Assembly: GCA_029861845.1 (NCBI GenBank)
Contig: JAOTYM010000030.1
Location: 1 to 40,535, forward strand
Source: Gammaproteobacteria bacterium
GTDB taxonomy: Bacteria; Pseudomonadota; Gammaproteobacteria; Acidiferrobacterales; SPGG2
Length of the DNA stretch: 40,535 nt
Direction of reading: 5' to 3'
Below the pieces are notes generated by a model. That model did not search any database. It was not told the origin of the DNA and was given only the letters and a program-made list of their open reading frames with translations. The stretch's first letter is position 1; every line of letters starts with the position of its first letter. The translations under genes were made by a program, and so were the position numbers. Positions 26,181 through 35,964 of this stretch are shown in pieces.

Positions 26181-26480
26181 CTATTCGGCCGATATCGGAT
26201 CGACTGTCTTGCGAGCACTCAGTCGGTCGTAGTATTCGACCTCGCGTCTAAAAACGTCACGGTCGATGGGCGCTAGCGAATCGCCGACCAGGTTGGCCAC
26301 CGGATTCCCCATCAGGTTATCAGCGTTGGCCTTCTTCCACGGAACGATATATAGAACCTTCGGCAACTCGCGGTTACCAACCACGGTAGTCCCCTGCAGT
26401 TCTATTTGGTCCTGTGCCTGCGACGTTGGCACAAATATACACGCGAGTATCAATAAAGCAAAATTAAAGTACGTTCTCAT
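26181..26480 (-). CDS. Small exported protein, third gene of the TPR operon
   Basis: A 99-residue protein with a signal peptide (about 1-22, ending SQA). The mature part begins QDQIELQGTTVVGNRELP and continues KVLYIVPWKKA, then APIDRDVFRREVEYYDRL. From memory, similar short exported proteins occur beside ExbB/ExbD/TonB-like and TPR genes in gammaproteobacteria; this was not checked. It follows the 932-residue TPR gene by 23 bp on the same strand and is probably cotranscribed. Function unknown. Confidence 0.65.
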   Translation of the reverse strand: MRTYFNFALLILACIFVPTSQAQDQIELQGTTVVGNRELPKVLYIVPWKKANADNLMGNPVANLVGDSLAPIDRDVFRREVEYYDRLSARKTVDPISAE

Positions 26481-26503
26481 AATCAGGTCGCGGATATAAG
26501 TTT

Positions 26504-29302
26504 CTATTCGATAACGTCACTCAACAACTCACTCTTTTCAACTTTGGCGTAGCGGACGGGACGAAGTCGGCTCAACTGTTCGAAACTCTTTTTTATCCAT
26601 TTGTCATAAACATCGTCGGCAACGCGCTCGATGTTGGTCTCATGAATCTCAATCGCTTTTTCCTCAAACGGGTACGCCTGCTCCTCCAGCAATACGTCAT
26701 ACTGCTCCAACTCCTCCGCCGACAATCCTTTTGGGCGTTCGGAAGCCAACAGATCACGACCTAGGTCGTGGTAGATCTCGGCGATGCGAAACGTGGCGGC
26801 AGTGGCAAATTCGGCCACCGCATAGTCGACGACGCGACCATACTCTTTTAGTGCAATTTTCATCTTTTGCTTTTTGGTCTTGAGACTCTGCTTGAGGGGG
26901 ATCACCAAGCGAACGCTACGAAATCGCTCGTAACCACGCTCCGCCAGCAGAAACGCTGCATTGGCGGCCAAGTATTGCGTGCGATTCGTTTGTGACCGCT
27001 TGTTCTTATCGGCGCTGTCGACGATCTGTTGCAACCAACGATAATACTCAGGGCGCTGCCCGCTTGTCTTATATATCTGTGCCAGCTGGTGGCGCGCCTC
27101 CATCGTGCGCTCGAAGTTCTTGGGGAATAGTCGTATATAGCGCTTATACACATTAGCCGCGAGGTCCTTGCGCGCCCCTTTTTCGTACAACTCGGCCGCC
27201 TGCCACAGTGCGCTCTGGCGTTGCTGTTGGTCTTCACGCCGGTCGGCAATTTCCTCAAACGCGGCGGCTGCCAGCGACCATTGTTCATCCCCCAAATAGG
27301 CGGCCGCCAATTTTTCAGGAACCGCTGCTTGTAACGAATGACCTGGGAAGCGCTTACGGAACGCCTGCAATACGCGCGCGGCATCATTCCACTGCTTTAG
27401 CGAAAGCAAGCCCGCTGCCGCATCATACTCAGCCACTGGTACGACCGACGAAGTCGGTGCCACTTGCTTGACGCGAAGGAAGTGGTTTACGGCCATACGC
27501 ATATCACCCGTGGCGCGGCGTTGCTCGCCTTGCTTATAAACGGATGATGCCAAGCGCTCTACCAGTTCACCCCGAGTCGGTGCACCGGCCGGCGTCAAAC
27601 GCAGTACAGCCTGATATGACTTCTCGGCCGACGCAAACGCCTTTTTCTCAAACTCGACATGAGCAATAACCGTCCAAGCGGTTCGGCGTATTTCGGCCCG
27701 CGGTAATGGTTTCAGCCTAACTACTCGCCTCGCAGCCGCCGCTGCTTGGTCAAGATCGTTTAGTGCAAACAGGTCTTCTGCTGCTTTTGTCAAGACTGCC
27801 GCCGCACGTTCGTCGGTGGGAAAGCTGTCGCCGAATCGCAATGCGCTTTTAATCGCAGCCCGATGATACTTCGATTTATTGTTTCCGCGTAACTGCTGTT
27901 CGTGCTTTCTGTGCGCCAACAATGCCGCGTACCCAGCCTCAACGCTGTCGGCGTGGGGCGGGTATTTGTAGGCCGTCTTTTCATACTGAACCGCGGCATC
28001 ACCGTGGCGGCCCCCAGCGAACAGAGTTTCGGCTAGCAAGAAGTTCATTTTTGGGGCCAACGTATCCTTAGAGAATGAGCGCACGTATTCGGCGTACCAG
28101 TGCGCCGCCCGATCGAAATCAGTGGCCTTTTCGCTGTTCTGCGCTTGGGCGTGAAAGTGGCGAGCCAAATCCTCGATATGCCTTTTCAAATGTGGTGCAA
28201 GCGATATACGGGTTTTCTCCTTATGCGACGCCCAAAACTTGCTATCGACGCCATAACTGACAACGAACGTCTCTTTGGCCTTGAGCAATAGCGTCGGAAA
28301 GCCACCCTGTTCATACGCCTCAACCACCTTGAGCTGAAACAGTGGAGCACGGTGATCAAGCGCGTAGCGGTTTATGAACTCTGCGAACGCACCGGCAGCA
28401 TCCACGTATCGTTCTTGGCTAAGGTAGAGCTGACCTAGTTGCTGGTAAACACTCGCTTCATAAGGGCGTGAACCGGCTCGCTTGAAATATTTGGTAATCG
28501 CCTTCTCACCGCCGAGATAGGAGAAGCCCAGAGTGACAACTCTGAACGTGTCTTCGATAAGTTCTTGATCGCTTCGCTTGCGAGACGCTTGCGAAGCTTT
28601 GTCAGCAAACTTACGGTCGAGCAGAGTCATAAATGAGTTCAGCGCTGGTTTGTAACGCGACAATTTAAATAGTGACCAACCCTGTTTGTACAGTGCCCTT
28701 TCGTAAAACAGGGAAGTATCGCTGAATTTTAGAACCGCGCCGTATGCGTGCTCCGCCTCTTGATACTGCTTTGTGACAAACAGCAGTTCGCCACGCCGAA
28801 ACTGTACTTCGACAATAAATTTTGCATTTGGATAGGACTTGGCCAGACGGCCTAGGGTCTGAAGTGCCTGCGGATAATCGCCACTTTGCTCATAGGCACG
28901 GGCAAGCTGATACAAAACTTGGTCATTGCCCGCGTAATTCGGATGAGATTCCAGTAATTCCTTATATACCCGAATAGCCTTACCATAATCCGCCGGCTTC
29001 AGTTTAGGCTCAGTCGCCTGCTCGTTTTCGAGTTCGCTTACCTTTTCCAGATACTTTGCCTCAGATTCCTCCAACTCTAAATCCGCCAGCCGGCGCATCG
29101 CCTCCGCCCTAAGTGGGGCATTCTCTTCCTTGCTCAGAAACTCACGATAACTTTCAATCGCCTTATTTCGCCCACCCTTGTCAAGCGCTTCTTGTTGTAT
29201 CTCGATATTGGTGTCTTCGATACTCTTGACCCGATCGCCATCGGCAGCACATCCGGCCAAAGCTACGAAAAATGTCAAGACAACACTGCGAAGCAGGATC
29301 AT
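26504..29302 (-). CDS. Large TPR-repeat outer-membrane lipoprotein
   Basis: A 932-residue protein with a signal peptide and lipobox ALAGC (C18), so it is predicted to be lipid-anchored and periplasm-facing. Almost the whole chain is tetratricopeptide-like helical repeats, e.g. LYQLARAYEQSGDYPQALQTLGRLAKSYPNAKF (about 127-159), AEHAYGAVLKFSDTSLFYERALYKQGWSLFKL, LYLSQERYVDAAGAFAEFI and AAELYEKGARKDLAANVYKRYIRLFP. It resembles the TPR component of TonB-TPR or gliding-type envelope systems. Its ATG overlaps the preceding stop by 4 bp (ATGA), so it is coupled to the 713-residue gene. Confidence 0.8.
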   Translation of the reverse strand: MILLRSVVLTFFVALAGCAADGDRVKSIEDTNIEIQQEALDKGGRNKAIESYREFLSKEENAPLRAEAMRRLADLELEESEAKYLEKVSELENEQATEPKLKPADYGKAIRVYKELLESHPNYAGNDQVLYQLARAYEQSGDYPQALQTLGRLAKSYPNAKFIVEVQFRRGELLFVTKQYQEAEHAYGAVLKFSDTSLFYERALYKQGWSLFKLSRYKPALNSFMTLLDRKFADKASQASRKRSDQELIEDTFRVVTLGFSYLGGEKAITKYFKRAGSRPYEASVYQQLGQLYLSQERYVDAAGAFAEFINRYALDHRAPLFQLKVVEAYEQGGFPTLLLKAKETFVVSYGVDSKFWASHKEKTRISLAPHLKRHIEDLARHFHAQAQNSEKATDFDRAAHWYAEYVRSFSKDTLAPKMNFLLAETLFAGGRHGDAAVQYEKTAYKYPPHADSVEAGYAALLAHRKHEQQLRGNNKSKYHRAAIKSALRFGDSFPTDERAAAVLTKAAEDLFALNDLDQAAAAARRVVRLKPLPRAEIRRTAWTVIAHVEFEKKAFASAEKSYQAVLRLTPAGAPTRGELVERLASSVYKQGEQRRATGDMRMAVNHFLRVKQVAPTSSVVPVAEYDAAAGLLSLKQWNDAARVLQAFRKRFPGHSLQAAVPEKLAAAYLGDEQWSLAAAAFEEIADRREDQQQRQSALWQAAELYEKGARKDLAANVYKRYIRLFPKNFERTMEARHQLAQIYKTSGQRPEYYRWLQQIVDSADKNKRSQTNRTQYLAANAAFLLAERGYERFRSVRLVIPLKQSLKTKKQKMKIALKEYGRVVDYAVAEFATAATFRIAEIYHDLGRDLLASERPKGLSAEELEQYDVLLEEQAYPFEEKAIEIHETNIERVADDVYDKWIKKSFEQLSRLRPVRYAKVEKSELLSDVIE

Positions 29303-31440
29303 TGCGTCTCCCTGAGACCGGCCGATCGGTCGTAGACCTGAGCGATGCCGAAGCGCGCCTGGGTAAGATACAACCGAAGTTGTTTTCGCTGGCGATCAAG
29401 CTCGGTGGCTGCCAACTCTTGCAGGTACAAGGCATGAGCATGCGCGATACGGTCGACTTCTGCTTGTAGTTGCGCGATCCGTTGGCCGAAGGTAGCAGAA
29501 TATGCCTCGAAACGTCCTTGCCTTTCTGCGACTGTCTGTTCTTCCTCAATCACGGGTTCGGTCGTTAACGCACCCTCAGCGGCTCGCCACGCCAACTGGT
29601 CACGGGCCTCTCTACTTAGCCACAGACTAGGTTGGAAGTTCGCGCTGAGCTGCCAATGCTGGGGGGCATTTGGCCGTCCGCACCCGTGGGCCGGATCGAC
29701 CGCCTGCAAAGAATCGCCGGCAGCTGTCATGGCTTGTTTGGCCTTCGCCAATTGTGCGGGCAGATCGTGCTGTTTTTCCCGCGCTAGCGTCGCAGACCAG
29801 CATTTCAAGTTCTGAGATATCGACCGCATCGCACGATAGTTTCTTAGCGTCTCTTGAAAATCGTGGGTGGCAAACAAAGATACGAGGTAATGGCTTTCAG
29901 GAAGGTCGGGTAATTTCGTATGTATTTCGGGGCCATGGTCTGGGTTATCCGCAACAATACTTGTTAACAACTCTCCGGCCCTTAGTAGATCCACGGTCTG
30001 CCCGAGTCGGTCGATTTCTACGCTATAGACGCTAATAGCACTCTCGTAGTGCTGTAGTGCCTGCTTGTAGGCACCGAGTTCACTAAGCGCGTAGGGCACA
30101 GCCAATAATGATTCTTGTACCGCCACATCGACATCTGTCCGCTTATGGAGTTCTAACCAAGGCCCAAGCGATTGTTTATGTTTACCCTTCGCCGACAGCG
30201 CCCAGCCTATTCCTAGTAATGCCCTAGTAGATAGTGGCCCGCTAAGACTCACCTCTCGGAAATAGGACCTTGCTCGCTGGGGTTTGGGCACACCTAAGAA
30301 CGCGAAGCCGAGTGCAAGATTGGCTTTGTCCCTTAGCAATTGCATCTCACTTTTCTTACTACGTAACTTCGCGACCTTCTCCAGTAAGGCCACGCCCTCC
30401 TTTAGTCGGCCGGTCTGTATCAGGCCGACACCCATGTTGTAGCGTGCATAGGATGCCCATTCTGATTTATTAATAAACTGACTCAGTACCGCCACCCCCT
30501 CGCCGTAGCGATTACGCTTCATAAGCACTAACGCCAACAACAGTCGCCGCTCGTCTTGCAACTCGATGGGCAGCGACTCTCGGCTACGCAACAATGCGTC
30601 TTGTGCACGTTTTAAATAACCACGTTGATACCAATCCTTAGCTATATAAAAGTTGGCCCGAGCCTCGACGTCTGACGGTATACCCTGGGCACTTACGCTC
30701 GAAAATATCCGGCCGGCTTGGCGATGAAGCCCGTAAGACAAATACAGATCGGCTAACAGCCAACGCGCCTCTTTCTCATGATATTGCAGTTTCGGTTTCG
30801 TTTGCGCCGCTATCAGGCCTGTAGTGGCGGAAAAATATCGTTTGCGGTGAAAATCGAACAACGCTTCACCAAACTCAAGATCCTTTATGCCACTCAATTC
30901 ACGATAATTCACACCCCCCGGCAACCTGAGATCAGGCTGGTGTTTACCAATCGGCTTGACGAGCTTCAGTTGGAGAAACTTGGGTCCAGCCTTTTTGTAA
31001 AATACCAGTGAGGTGCTTTGTCGATATTCTCGACCGTTGGAAGTCTTACCCGTTACGACCGCGTTTAGCTCATGCTCACCCTCAGTCAAATTTCCGGTAT
31101 ACAGTCTTTGTATCCCCCCGTGAAACAGTGCGTCTAGATCGAGCTCAGTGTAGCGCTGATAGGTCACCACCCGCTTATCGATATGTAACTGGACATCATG
31201 CAGCCGCAGCCGTTCACCCGTATGTATCGATAGAGATATAGTGAGGCGTGTCTTGGCCGGATACGAAAGCTCGTCGGCGAGCGTAAAGAGATCCGCGTTT
31301 AGTTTCAAAAATACCTGTTTGAGTATCCGCGCTCTTTTATCAAGATCGCGAAAACCCACCTGCGCTTGCGCATCCACGCGACCGCCAGCCGTAACCAACA
31401 ACATGGTTAACCAAACCACCAATAGACGCTTGCTTGACAC
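29299..31440 (-). CDS. Exported TPR/coiled-coil protein, first gene of the TPR operon
   Basis: A 713-residue protein starting at a GTG (31440) with AAGGA 7 nt upstream. A signal peptide spans about residues 1-25 (ending VDAQA). The first 170 residues form a beta-rich domain (ISLSIHTGERLRLHDVQLHIDKRV, TEGEHELNAVVTGKTSNG). The middle carries TPR-like helices (WLLADLYLSYGLHRQAGRIF, YNMGVGLIQTGRLKEGVALLEKV, LGIGWALSAKGKHKQSLGPW). The C-terminal 100 residues are charged and coiled-coil-like (QTVAERQGRFEAYSATFGQ, ELAATELDRQRKQLRLYLTQ). No enzyme motif. Possibly a periplasmic scaffold with the lipoprotein that follows. Confidence 0.78.
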   Translation of the reverse strand: MSSKRLLVVWLTMLLVTAGGRVDAQAQVGFRDLDKRARILKQVFLKLNADLFTLADELSYPAKTRLTISLSIHTGERLRLHDVQLHIDKRVVTYQRYTELDLDALFHGGIQRLYTGNLTEGEHELNAVVTGKTSNGREYRQSTSLVFYKKAGPKFLQLKLVKPIGKHQPDLRLPGGVNYRELSGIKDLEFGEALFDFHRKRYFSATTGLIAAQTKPKLQYHEKEARWLLADLYLSYGLHRQAGRIFSSVSAQGIPSDVEARANFYIAKDWYQRGYLKRAQDALLRSRESLPIELQDERRLLLALVLMKRNRYGEGVAVLSQFINKSEWASYARYNMGVGLIQTGRLKEGVALLEKVAKLRSKKSEMQLLRDKANLALGFAFLGVPKPQRARSYFREVSLSGPLSTRALLGIGWALSAKGKHKQSLGPWLELHKRTDVDVAVQESLLAVPYALSELGAYKQALQHYESAISVYSVEIDRLGQTVDLLRAGELLTSIVADNPDHGPEIHTKLPDLPESHYLVSLFATHDFQETLRNYRAMRSISQNLKCWSATLAREKQHDLPAQLAKAKQAMTAAGDSLQAVDPAHGCGRPNAPQHWQLSANFQPSLWLSREARDQLAWRAAEGALTTEPVIEEEQTVAERQGRFEAYSATFGQRIAQLQAEVDRIAHAHALYLQELAATELDRQRKQLRLYLTQARFGIAQVYDRSAGLRETQ

Positions 31441-31688
31441 TACCTTTTCCTTACAACCTGATACCTACTAGGGGGTGCGTAACGCATGCCGACGGCGCCG
31501 GCCGGCCGCCAATGTCACCCAGGGGCGTGGGCGTTTAAGGCCAAGGCGGGCTAGACAGGGGCCTTCTCGGCCCGCACCTATTAAGTCTAGTAGCTCCGAG
31601 ACCTTGGGGAAGCGGGCTTGATCTAGCGGCGTAATGTACTGACTAGGTTGAGAATTGTGCCGAAACCGCCCGGTGGGCGAGTGCCTGA

Positions 31689-32543
31689 CTACAAGTCGAT
31701 CTCAAGCCACAGCGGTTGATGGTCGGAACCGACCGCGTGTTGGTCAACATGGGCGCGGCGCACGCGGTCGGCCAGCGTCGTGGTCACGAACGCATAGTCG
31801 ATACGCGCGCCCCCGTCGGACGGATCGGTAATACCATCGTCGGCATCGTCGCCGGCAATGCGCCAGGCATCGACAAAACCACCCAGTGGGTTGTCATCGG
31901 CGGGCGCGGCCACAATCATGGCGTATTCGCGCGAATCAGGCTCGGCGTTGAAGTCACCCAATAAGATCGCATCCGCCGTCGCGGGCGGGACAAGTGCTTG
32001 GCTCGCCCAGTCAGACAAGTCTCGCCCACCCGACAACACGCCGCCTTCCGTGCCCGCTTGGTGATGCACTTGCAATAGCCGGGCCACCTGGTGTTCACGC
32101 TCGGTTCCCGACTGGTGGCCAAGGTGCACAGAGTAAATGCGTACAGGACCACATGAGCAATCGACCACGCCTTCAATCGCCGAGCGTTGGATGCTCAATT
32201 GCTCGCCTAAATCTAGCTTCGGTAGCGGATGATTACGAGACGATAGAATTGGTGTACGCGACATAAGTAGATTTCCGAACTGCCAGCGGCGATTCTGCAC
32301 ATGTCCCGCTTCATCGATAGTACTGGCATCGAGGTCGAGCCCGGGCCCATACACGCAGTGATATGTCGGAAACAGATTGACCAGTTCAGCTACTTGGTCG
32401 ACCGCACCTGAGCGCTCACCGAATCGCTCTACTTCCTGCATCGCGATGATATCGGCGCCGCGCGTCTCACTAGCGATACGTTCAATATCAAAGCATTCGT
32501 CCTTGCCGCGCCCGAATTGAATATTATAGGTAACTACTCGCAT
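31689..32543 (-). CDS. Endonuclease/exonuclease/phosphatase-family hydrolase
   Basis: A 284-residue EEP-superfamily hydrolase. The metal and catalytic motifs are in order: VVTYNIQFG (Asn), IAMQEVERF (Glu), IYSVHLGHQSG (His), LLGDFNAEPDS (Asp/Asn), RIDYAFVTT (Asp) and SDHQPLWLEIDL (Asp-His). No signal peptide, so it is cytoplasmic. The substrate could be a nucleic acid, phospholipid or inositol phosphate; sequence alone does not decide. The ATG at 32543 was chosen because the conserved domain begins immediately after it. A short hairpin (CGCCC/GGGCG, 31667-31679) follows the stop and may be a weak terminator. Confidence 0.83.
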   Translation of the reverse strand: MRVVTYNIQFGRGKDECFDIERIASETRGADIIAMQEVERFGERSGAVDQVAELVNLFPTYHCVYGPGLDLDASTIDEAGHVQNRRWQFGNLLMSRTPILSSRNHPLPKLDLGEQLSIQRSAIEGVVDCSCGPVRIYSVHLGHQSGTEREHQVARLLQVHHQAGTEGGVLSGGRDLSDWASQALVPPATADAILLGDFNAEPDSREYAMIVAAPADDNPLGGFVDAWRIAGDDADDGITDPSDGGARIDYAFVTTTLADRVRRAHVDQHAVGSDHQPLWLEIDL

Positions 32544-32675
32544 GATCAGATCGTGTCTTGTATGGCGCATTCTCACCACCTAGGTGCGTTGGGTCAACGG
32601 AAACCTTGCCGTGGTGACCACAATTTGCATATGCCCGAGGTGGCTGTGCATACTAGTGAACATTCCGTCAACACC

Positions 32676-33773
32676 ATGAGTACCGATAGCGAATTCCGAG
32701 TTGCCGTAATGCCGGGCGATGGCATAGGCCCCGAAGTGTGTGACGTCTGCCTTAAGGTGCTGCACGCATTGGTAACGCGGGTTGCCGGCCTCCAGTTGAT
32801 GACTGAAGTATTGGCAGGTGGTGCCGCGCATTACCGCGACACCGGTGTGGCATTGCCAGATGAGAGCACGAAGGCAGCTGAAGATTCGGATGCCATCTTG
32901 TTCGGTGCTATGGGTTTACCCGATGTGCGCATGCCCGATGGCACCGAGATAAACCCTCAAGTCACACTTAGAATCGGGCTCGAATTGTATGCGGGTGTAC
33001 GACCGATCAAGGCAATGCCGGGTATGCCACTTCCACTTGCCGATCCGCGAGCCCGCGATATCGACCTCGTCATTATCCGTGAACAGACCGAAGGTCTATT
33101 CGCCGATTTTCAAGACAAGGGAACACGCGATGGCGACACCGCGGTTGACCGCTGTGTTGTGACACGCGCCGGCACGAGTCGAGTAGTAGATTTCGCGTTC
33201 CGGCTTGCTGACTTTCGTCGCAGCAAAGGCCGGCCTGGCCATGTCACCTGTGTCGACAAGGCAAACGTGCTGACTTCGATGGCATTCTTTCGTGAAATCT
33301 TCGACGAGCGCCGAGGAAACTTCCCGACCGTCGATGCCGGACACGCCTACATCGACGCGACCGCCCTTAACCTTGTGCGCCAACCGCGGACGTTTGACGT
33401 GCTGGTCACCGAAAACCTGCTCGGCGATATTCTGTCGGATCTCGCAGCCGGCCTCATCGGCGGTATGGGTGTCGCGCCCTCGGCTGATATTGGTGATAGA
33501 CATGCTATGTTCCCACCCTGTCACGGCAGTGCTCCAGACATCGCCGGTATTGATAAGGCCAATCCCATCGCCCTGCTTTTGTCGGCGGCAATGATGTTAG
33601 ACTGGCTCGGTGAACGCCATCATGTCAGTGCCTGCCTCACCGCCGCTACACGGTTGCGACAAGCGATTGAACGGGGCTTTGCCAACGGGTTAATCCGCCC
33701 CTACGATTTTGGCGGAACACATGGTACCCGGAAGATTGCGCAAACCGTTATCGATAACATCAATACAAGATAG
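32676..33773 (+). CDS. Isocitrate/isopropylmalate dehydrogenase-family protein
   Basis: A 365-residue NAD(P)-dependent beta-decarboxylating dehydrogenase. Family motifs: VAVMPGDGIGPEV, ILFGAMGLPDVR, the substrate loop RIGLELYAGVRP, IIREQTEGLFADF, catalytic Lys in CVDKANVL, metal-binding Asp in LLGDILSDLAAGLIGGMGVAPSA and the NAD region CHGSAPDIAGIDKANPIA. The usual tyrosine of EGLY is Phe here (EGLFADF), a variant also found in some sequenced relatives. No leuC/leuD neighbours, so LeuB is unlikely; it may act on another 2-hydroxy diacid. It is followed 61 bp later by the tartrate/malate dehydrogenase-like gene. Confidence 0.8.
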   Translation: MSTDSEFRVAVMPGDGIGPEVCDVCLKVLHALVTRVAGLQLMTEVLAGGAAHYRDTGVALPDESTKAAEDSDAILFGAMGLPDVRMPDGTEINPQVTLRIGLELYAGVRPIKAMPGMPLPLADPRARDIDLVIIREQTEGLFADFQDKGTRDGDTAVDRCVVTRAGTSRVVDFAFRLADFRRSKGRPGHVTCVDKANVLTSMAFFREIFDERRGNFPTVDAGHAYIDATALNLVRQPRTFDVLVTENLLGDILSDLAAGLIGGMGVAPSADIGDRHAMFPPCHGSAPDIAGIDKANPIALLLSAAMMLDWLGERHHVSACLTAATRLRQAIERGFANGLIRPYDFGGTHGTRKIAQTVIDNINTR

Positions 33774-33834
33774 GCCGTAGATTAAGCTCAAGCCCTTATA
33801 TTCTTAGCGAAACAGCACAAAAGAGAACCGATAG

Positions 33835-34893
33835 ATGACGACTTACAACATCGCAGTGATTCCCGGGGATGGCGTTGGCAAAGAGGTCGTGCCCGAAGGC
33901 ATCCGCGTATTGGAGGCAGCGGGGAGCCGGTTCGATATCGACTTCAAGTGGGATCACTTCCCCTGGAACTGTGAGACCTACAACGACACCGGGCTAATGG
34001 CGCCGGCCGATGGTATTGCACGACTACAAAACTACGACGCGATATTCCTGGGTGCCGTAGGGTTTCCCGGTGTGCCCGATCATGTATCGCTGTGGGGACT
34101 TTTGATCCCGATCCGGCGACAGATGCAGCAGTATGTCAATCTACGCCCAGTACGATTGCTCAAGGCAGTAACATCGCCCCTGCGAGATCGCGGGCCCGAC
34201 GACATCGATTTTTTTGTCGTACGAGAAAACAATGAAGGCGAGTACTCGGAAATCGGTGGGCGTCTGTACCGAGATACAGAAGCGGAGGCGGTACTACAAG
34301 AAAGCGTTTTTACACGTAAGGGCGTTGACCGCATTCTGCGCTATGCGTTCGAGTTGGCAAGTAAACGTGATGACAAACACCTGACCTCGGCAACCAAATC
34401 CAATGGCATTATTCACACCATGCCATACTGGGACGAGCGCTTCGCAGCGATGTCTAAAGAGTATCCAGGCATTCGTACTGACCAATACCATATCGATATC
34501 TTGACGGCACATTTTGTGTTGCACCCCGACTGGTTTGACGTGGTGGTGGGTAGCAATCTGTTAGGCGACATCCTGTCCGATCTTGGTCCCGCCGTGGCCG
34601 GCACCATCGGTATCGCGCCATCGGCCAATATCAACCCAGAGCGCGAGTTTCCCAGTATGTTTGAGCCCGTGCATGGATCCGCGCCAGATATTGCCGGTAA
34701 AGGCATTGCCAATCCTATCGGTCAAATCTGGTCCGGGGCAATGATGCTGGAGCATCTTGGTCACCCGCAAGCAGCGCAAGCCATCGAGGCCGCCATCGAA
34801 ACTGCACTGGAAGATTCCCGGCTGCATACCCCGGATATGGGCGGCTCAGCCAGCACCGCGGAACTGGGTAAGGCGATCGCAGACGCGCTCTAA
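33835..34893 (+). CDS. Tartrate dehydrogenase / D-malate dehydrogenase (TtuC/DmlA-like)
   Basis: A 352-residue beta-decarboxylating dehydrogenase. It has IAVIPGDGVGKEVVPEG, the TtuC/DmlA-specific PDHVSLWGLLIPIRRQMQQYVNLRPVRL (substrate arginines), VVRENNEGEYSEIGG with the catalytic Tyr, TKSNGI, VVGSNLLGDILSDLGPAVAG and PVHGSAPDIAGKGIANPIG. This pattern is that of tartrate dehydrogenase/decarboxylase and D-malate dehydrogenase, giving oxaloglycolate or pyruvate with NADH. It is adjacent to a paralogous dehydrogenase and a DMT permease, which suggests a small hydroxy-acid utilisation set. Confidence 0.85.
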   Translation: MTTYNIAVIPGDGVGKEVVPEGIRVLEAAGSRFDIDFKWDHFPWNCETYNDTGLMAPADGIARLQNYDAIFLGAVGFPGVPDHVSLWGLLIPIRRQMQQYVNLRPVRLLKAVTSPLRDRGPDDIDFFVVRENNEGEYSEIGGRLYRDTEAEAVLQESVFTRKGVDRILRYAFELASKRDDKHLTSATKSNGIIHTMPYWDERFAAMSKEYPGIRTDQYHIDILTAHFVLHPDWFDVVVGSNLLGDILSDLGPAVAGTIGIAPSANINPEREFPSMFEPVHGSAPDIAGKGIANPIGQIWSGAMMLEHLGHPQAAQAIEAAIETALEDSRLHTPDMGGSASTAELGKAIADAL

Positions 34894-34995
34894 TTGGATC
34901 ATCGCATCGACAAATGCGGTGGCGGCGACGGACGCGCTACCGCAGTTATTGTTTCGCCTAGCCTGAATTCACATCAACACTAAGAAGACTCTATT

Positions 34996-35844
34996 TTGGA
35001 TCTGCAGCTTACGCTTCTCGTGCTATTAGCGGCGTTTATGCACGCGGTTTGGAACACGTTCGTAAAGTCGAGTCGTGACCGGTTGACTGAACTCACGTTA
35101 ATCAACGTGGTTTCAGGTCTAATCGCTGCTTGCGCCCTGCCCTGGGTAGGTGTGCCAGATCCTGCGAGTTGGGGATACATACTCGCATCTATTATTATCC
35201 ATACCGCCTATTATATTTTTCTTGTTCTCGCTTATCGGGTTGGCGATCTCAGCCATGTCTACCCATTGGCGCGCGGTGTATCGCCGCTAATCGTCGCGCT
35301 GTTCTCCGGTATCGTCGCCGGTGAAGTATTGAATGGCCCACAGCTGGCGGCGGTTGTGCTAATTTCAGCCAGCATTGCCAGTCTTGCCCTTATCGGACGA
35401 TGGCAGCAGCGTGAGCACCTGAAACCGGTGCTTCTCGCCCTGGGCACCGGTTGCACCATTGCCGGCTATACGTTGGTCGACGGCACCGGGGTACGGTTGT
35501 CGGGAAACGCGCTGGCATACATTGCGTGGCTATTTGCGCTTGATTACCTGCCGTTATTGACGATCACATTGGTATTACGACGCGGTGCCATTGGTCGAAC
35601 GCTACGTGGCCAGTGGCGTACGGGTGTCTTGGGCGGGATGCTCGCGCTGAGCGCCTATGGCCTAGTGATTTGGGCGCTAAGCCTCGGGGCCATGGCGCCG
35701 ATCGCGGCCCTGCGTGAAACCAGTGTCATTATCGCCGCCTTGATTGGTGCGCTATTCCTCGGTGAGCCTTTTGGGCGCCGACGTGTACTGGCTGCCGCCG
35801 GTGTTGCCATCGGCGTGATCATGTTAAGGGCCACTGCATCTTAG
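34996..35844 (+). CDS. EamA/DMT-family transporter
   Basis: A predicted inner-membrane permease of 282 residues with ten hydrophobic helices in two EamA repeats: LLVLLAAFMHAVWNTFVKSS at the N-terminus, YRVGDLSHVYPLARGVSPLIVALF near 80-103, and in the second half ALSLGAMAPIAALRETSVIIAALIGALFLGEPF. Translation starts at a TTG (34996); an ATG lies at codon 15 but would cut the first helix. The substrate is unknown; family members export amino acids, sugars or other metabolites. Confidence 0.78.
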   Translation: MDLQLTLLVLLAAFMHAVWNTFVKSSRDRLTELTLINVVSGLIAACALPWVGVPDPASWGYILASIIIHTAYYIFLVLAYRVGDLSHVYPLARGVSPLIVALFSGIVAGEVLNGPQLAAVVLISASIASLALIGRWQQREHLKPVLLALGTGCTIAGYTLVDGTGVRLSGNALAYIAWLFALDYLPLLTITLVLRRGAIGRTLRGQWRTGVLGGMLALSAYGLVIWALSLGAMAPIAALRETSVIIAALIGALFLGEPFGRRRVLAAAGVAIGVIMLRATAS

Positions 35845-35964
35845 GCTTGTGGGATACAGTGCACATTCAACTTCAACAAGAAAATAGAACAATGCCAATA
35901 TGACTTAACCTGCCGAGCAATTGCGCGCACTATGCGTGACATACCGATAACACAAGGAGGTCTC

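Noticed and set aside
32676-33773. Possible leuB (3-isopropylmalate dehydrogenase)
   Set aside because: No leuC/leuD nearby, a paralogue follows directly, and the EGLF variant is not the usual LeuB wording; only the family was assigned.
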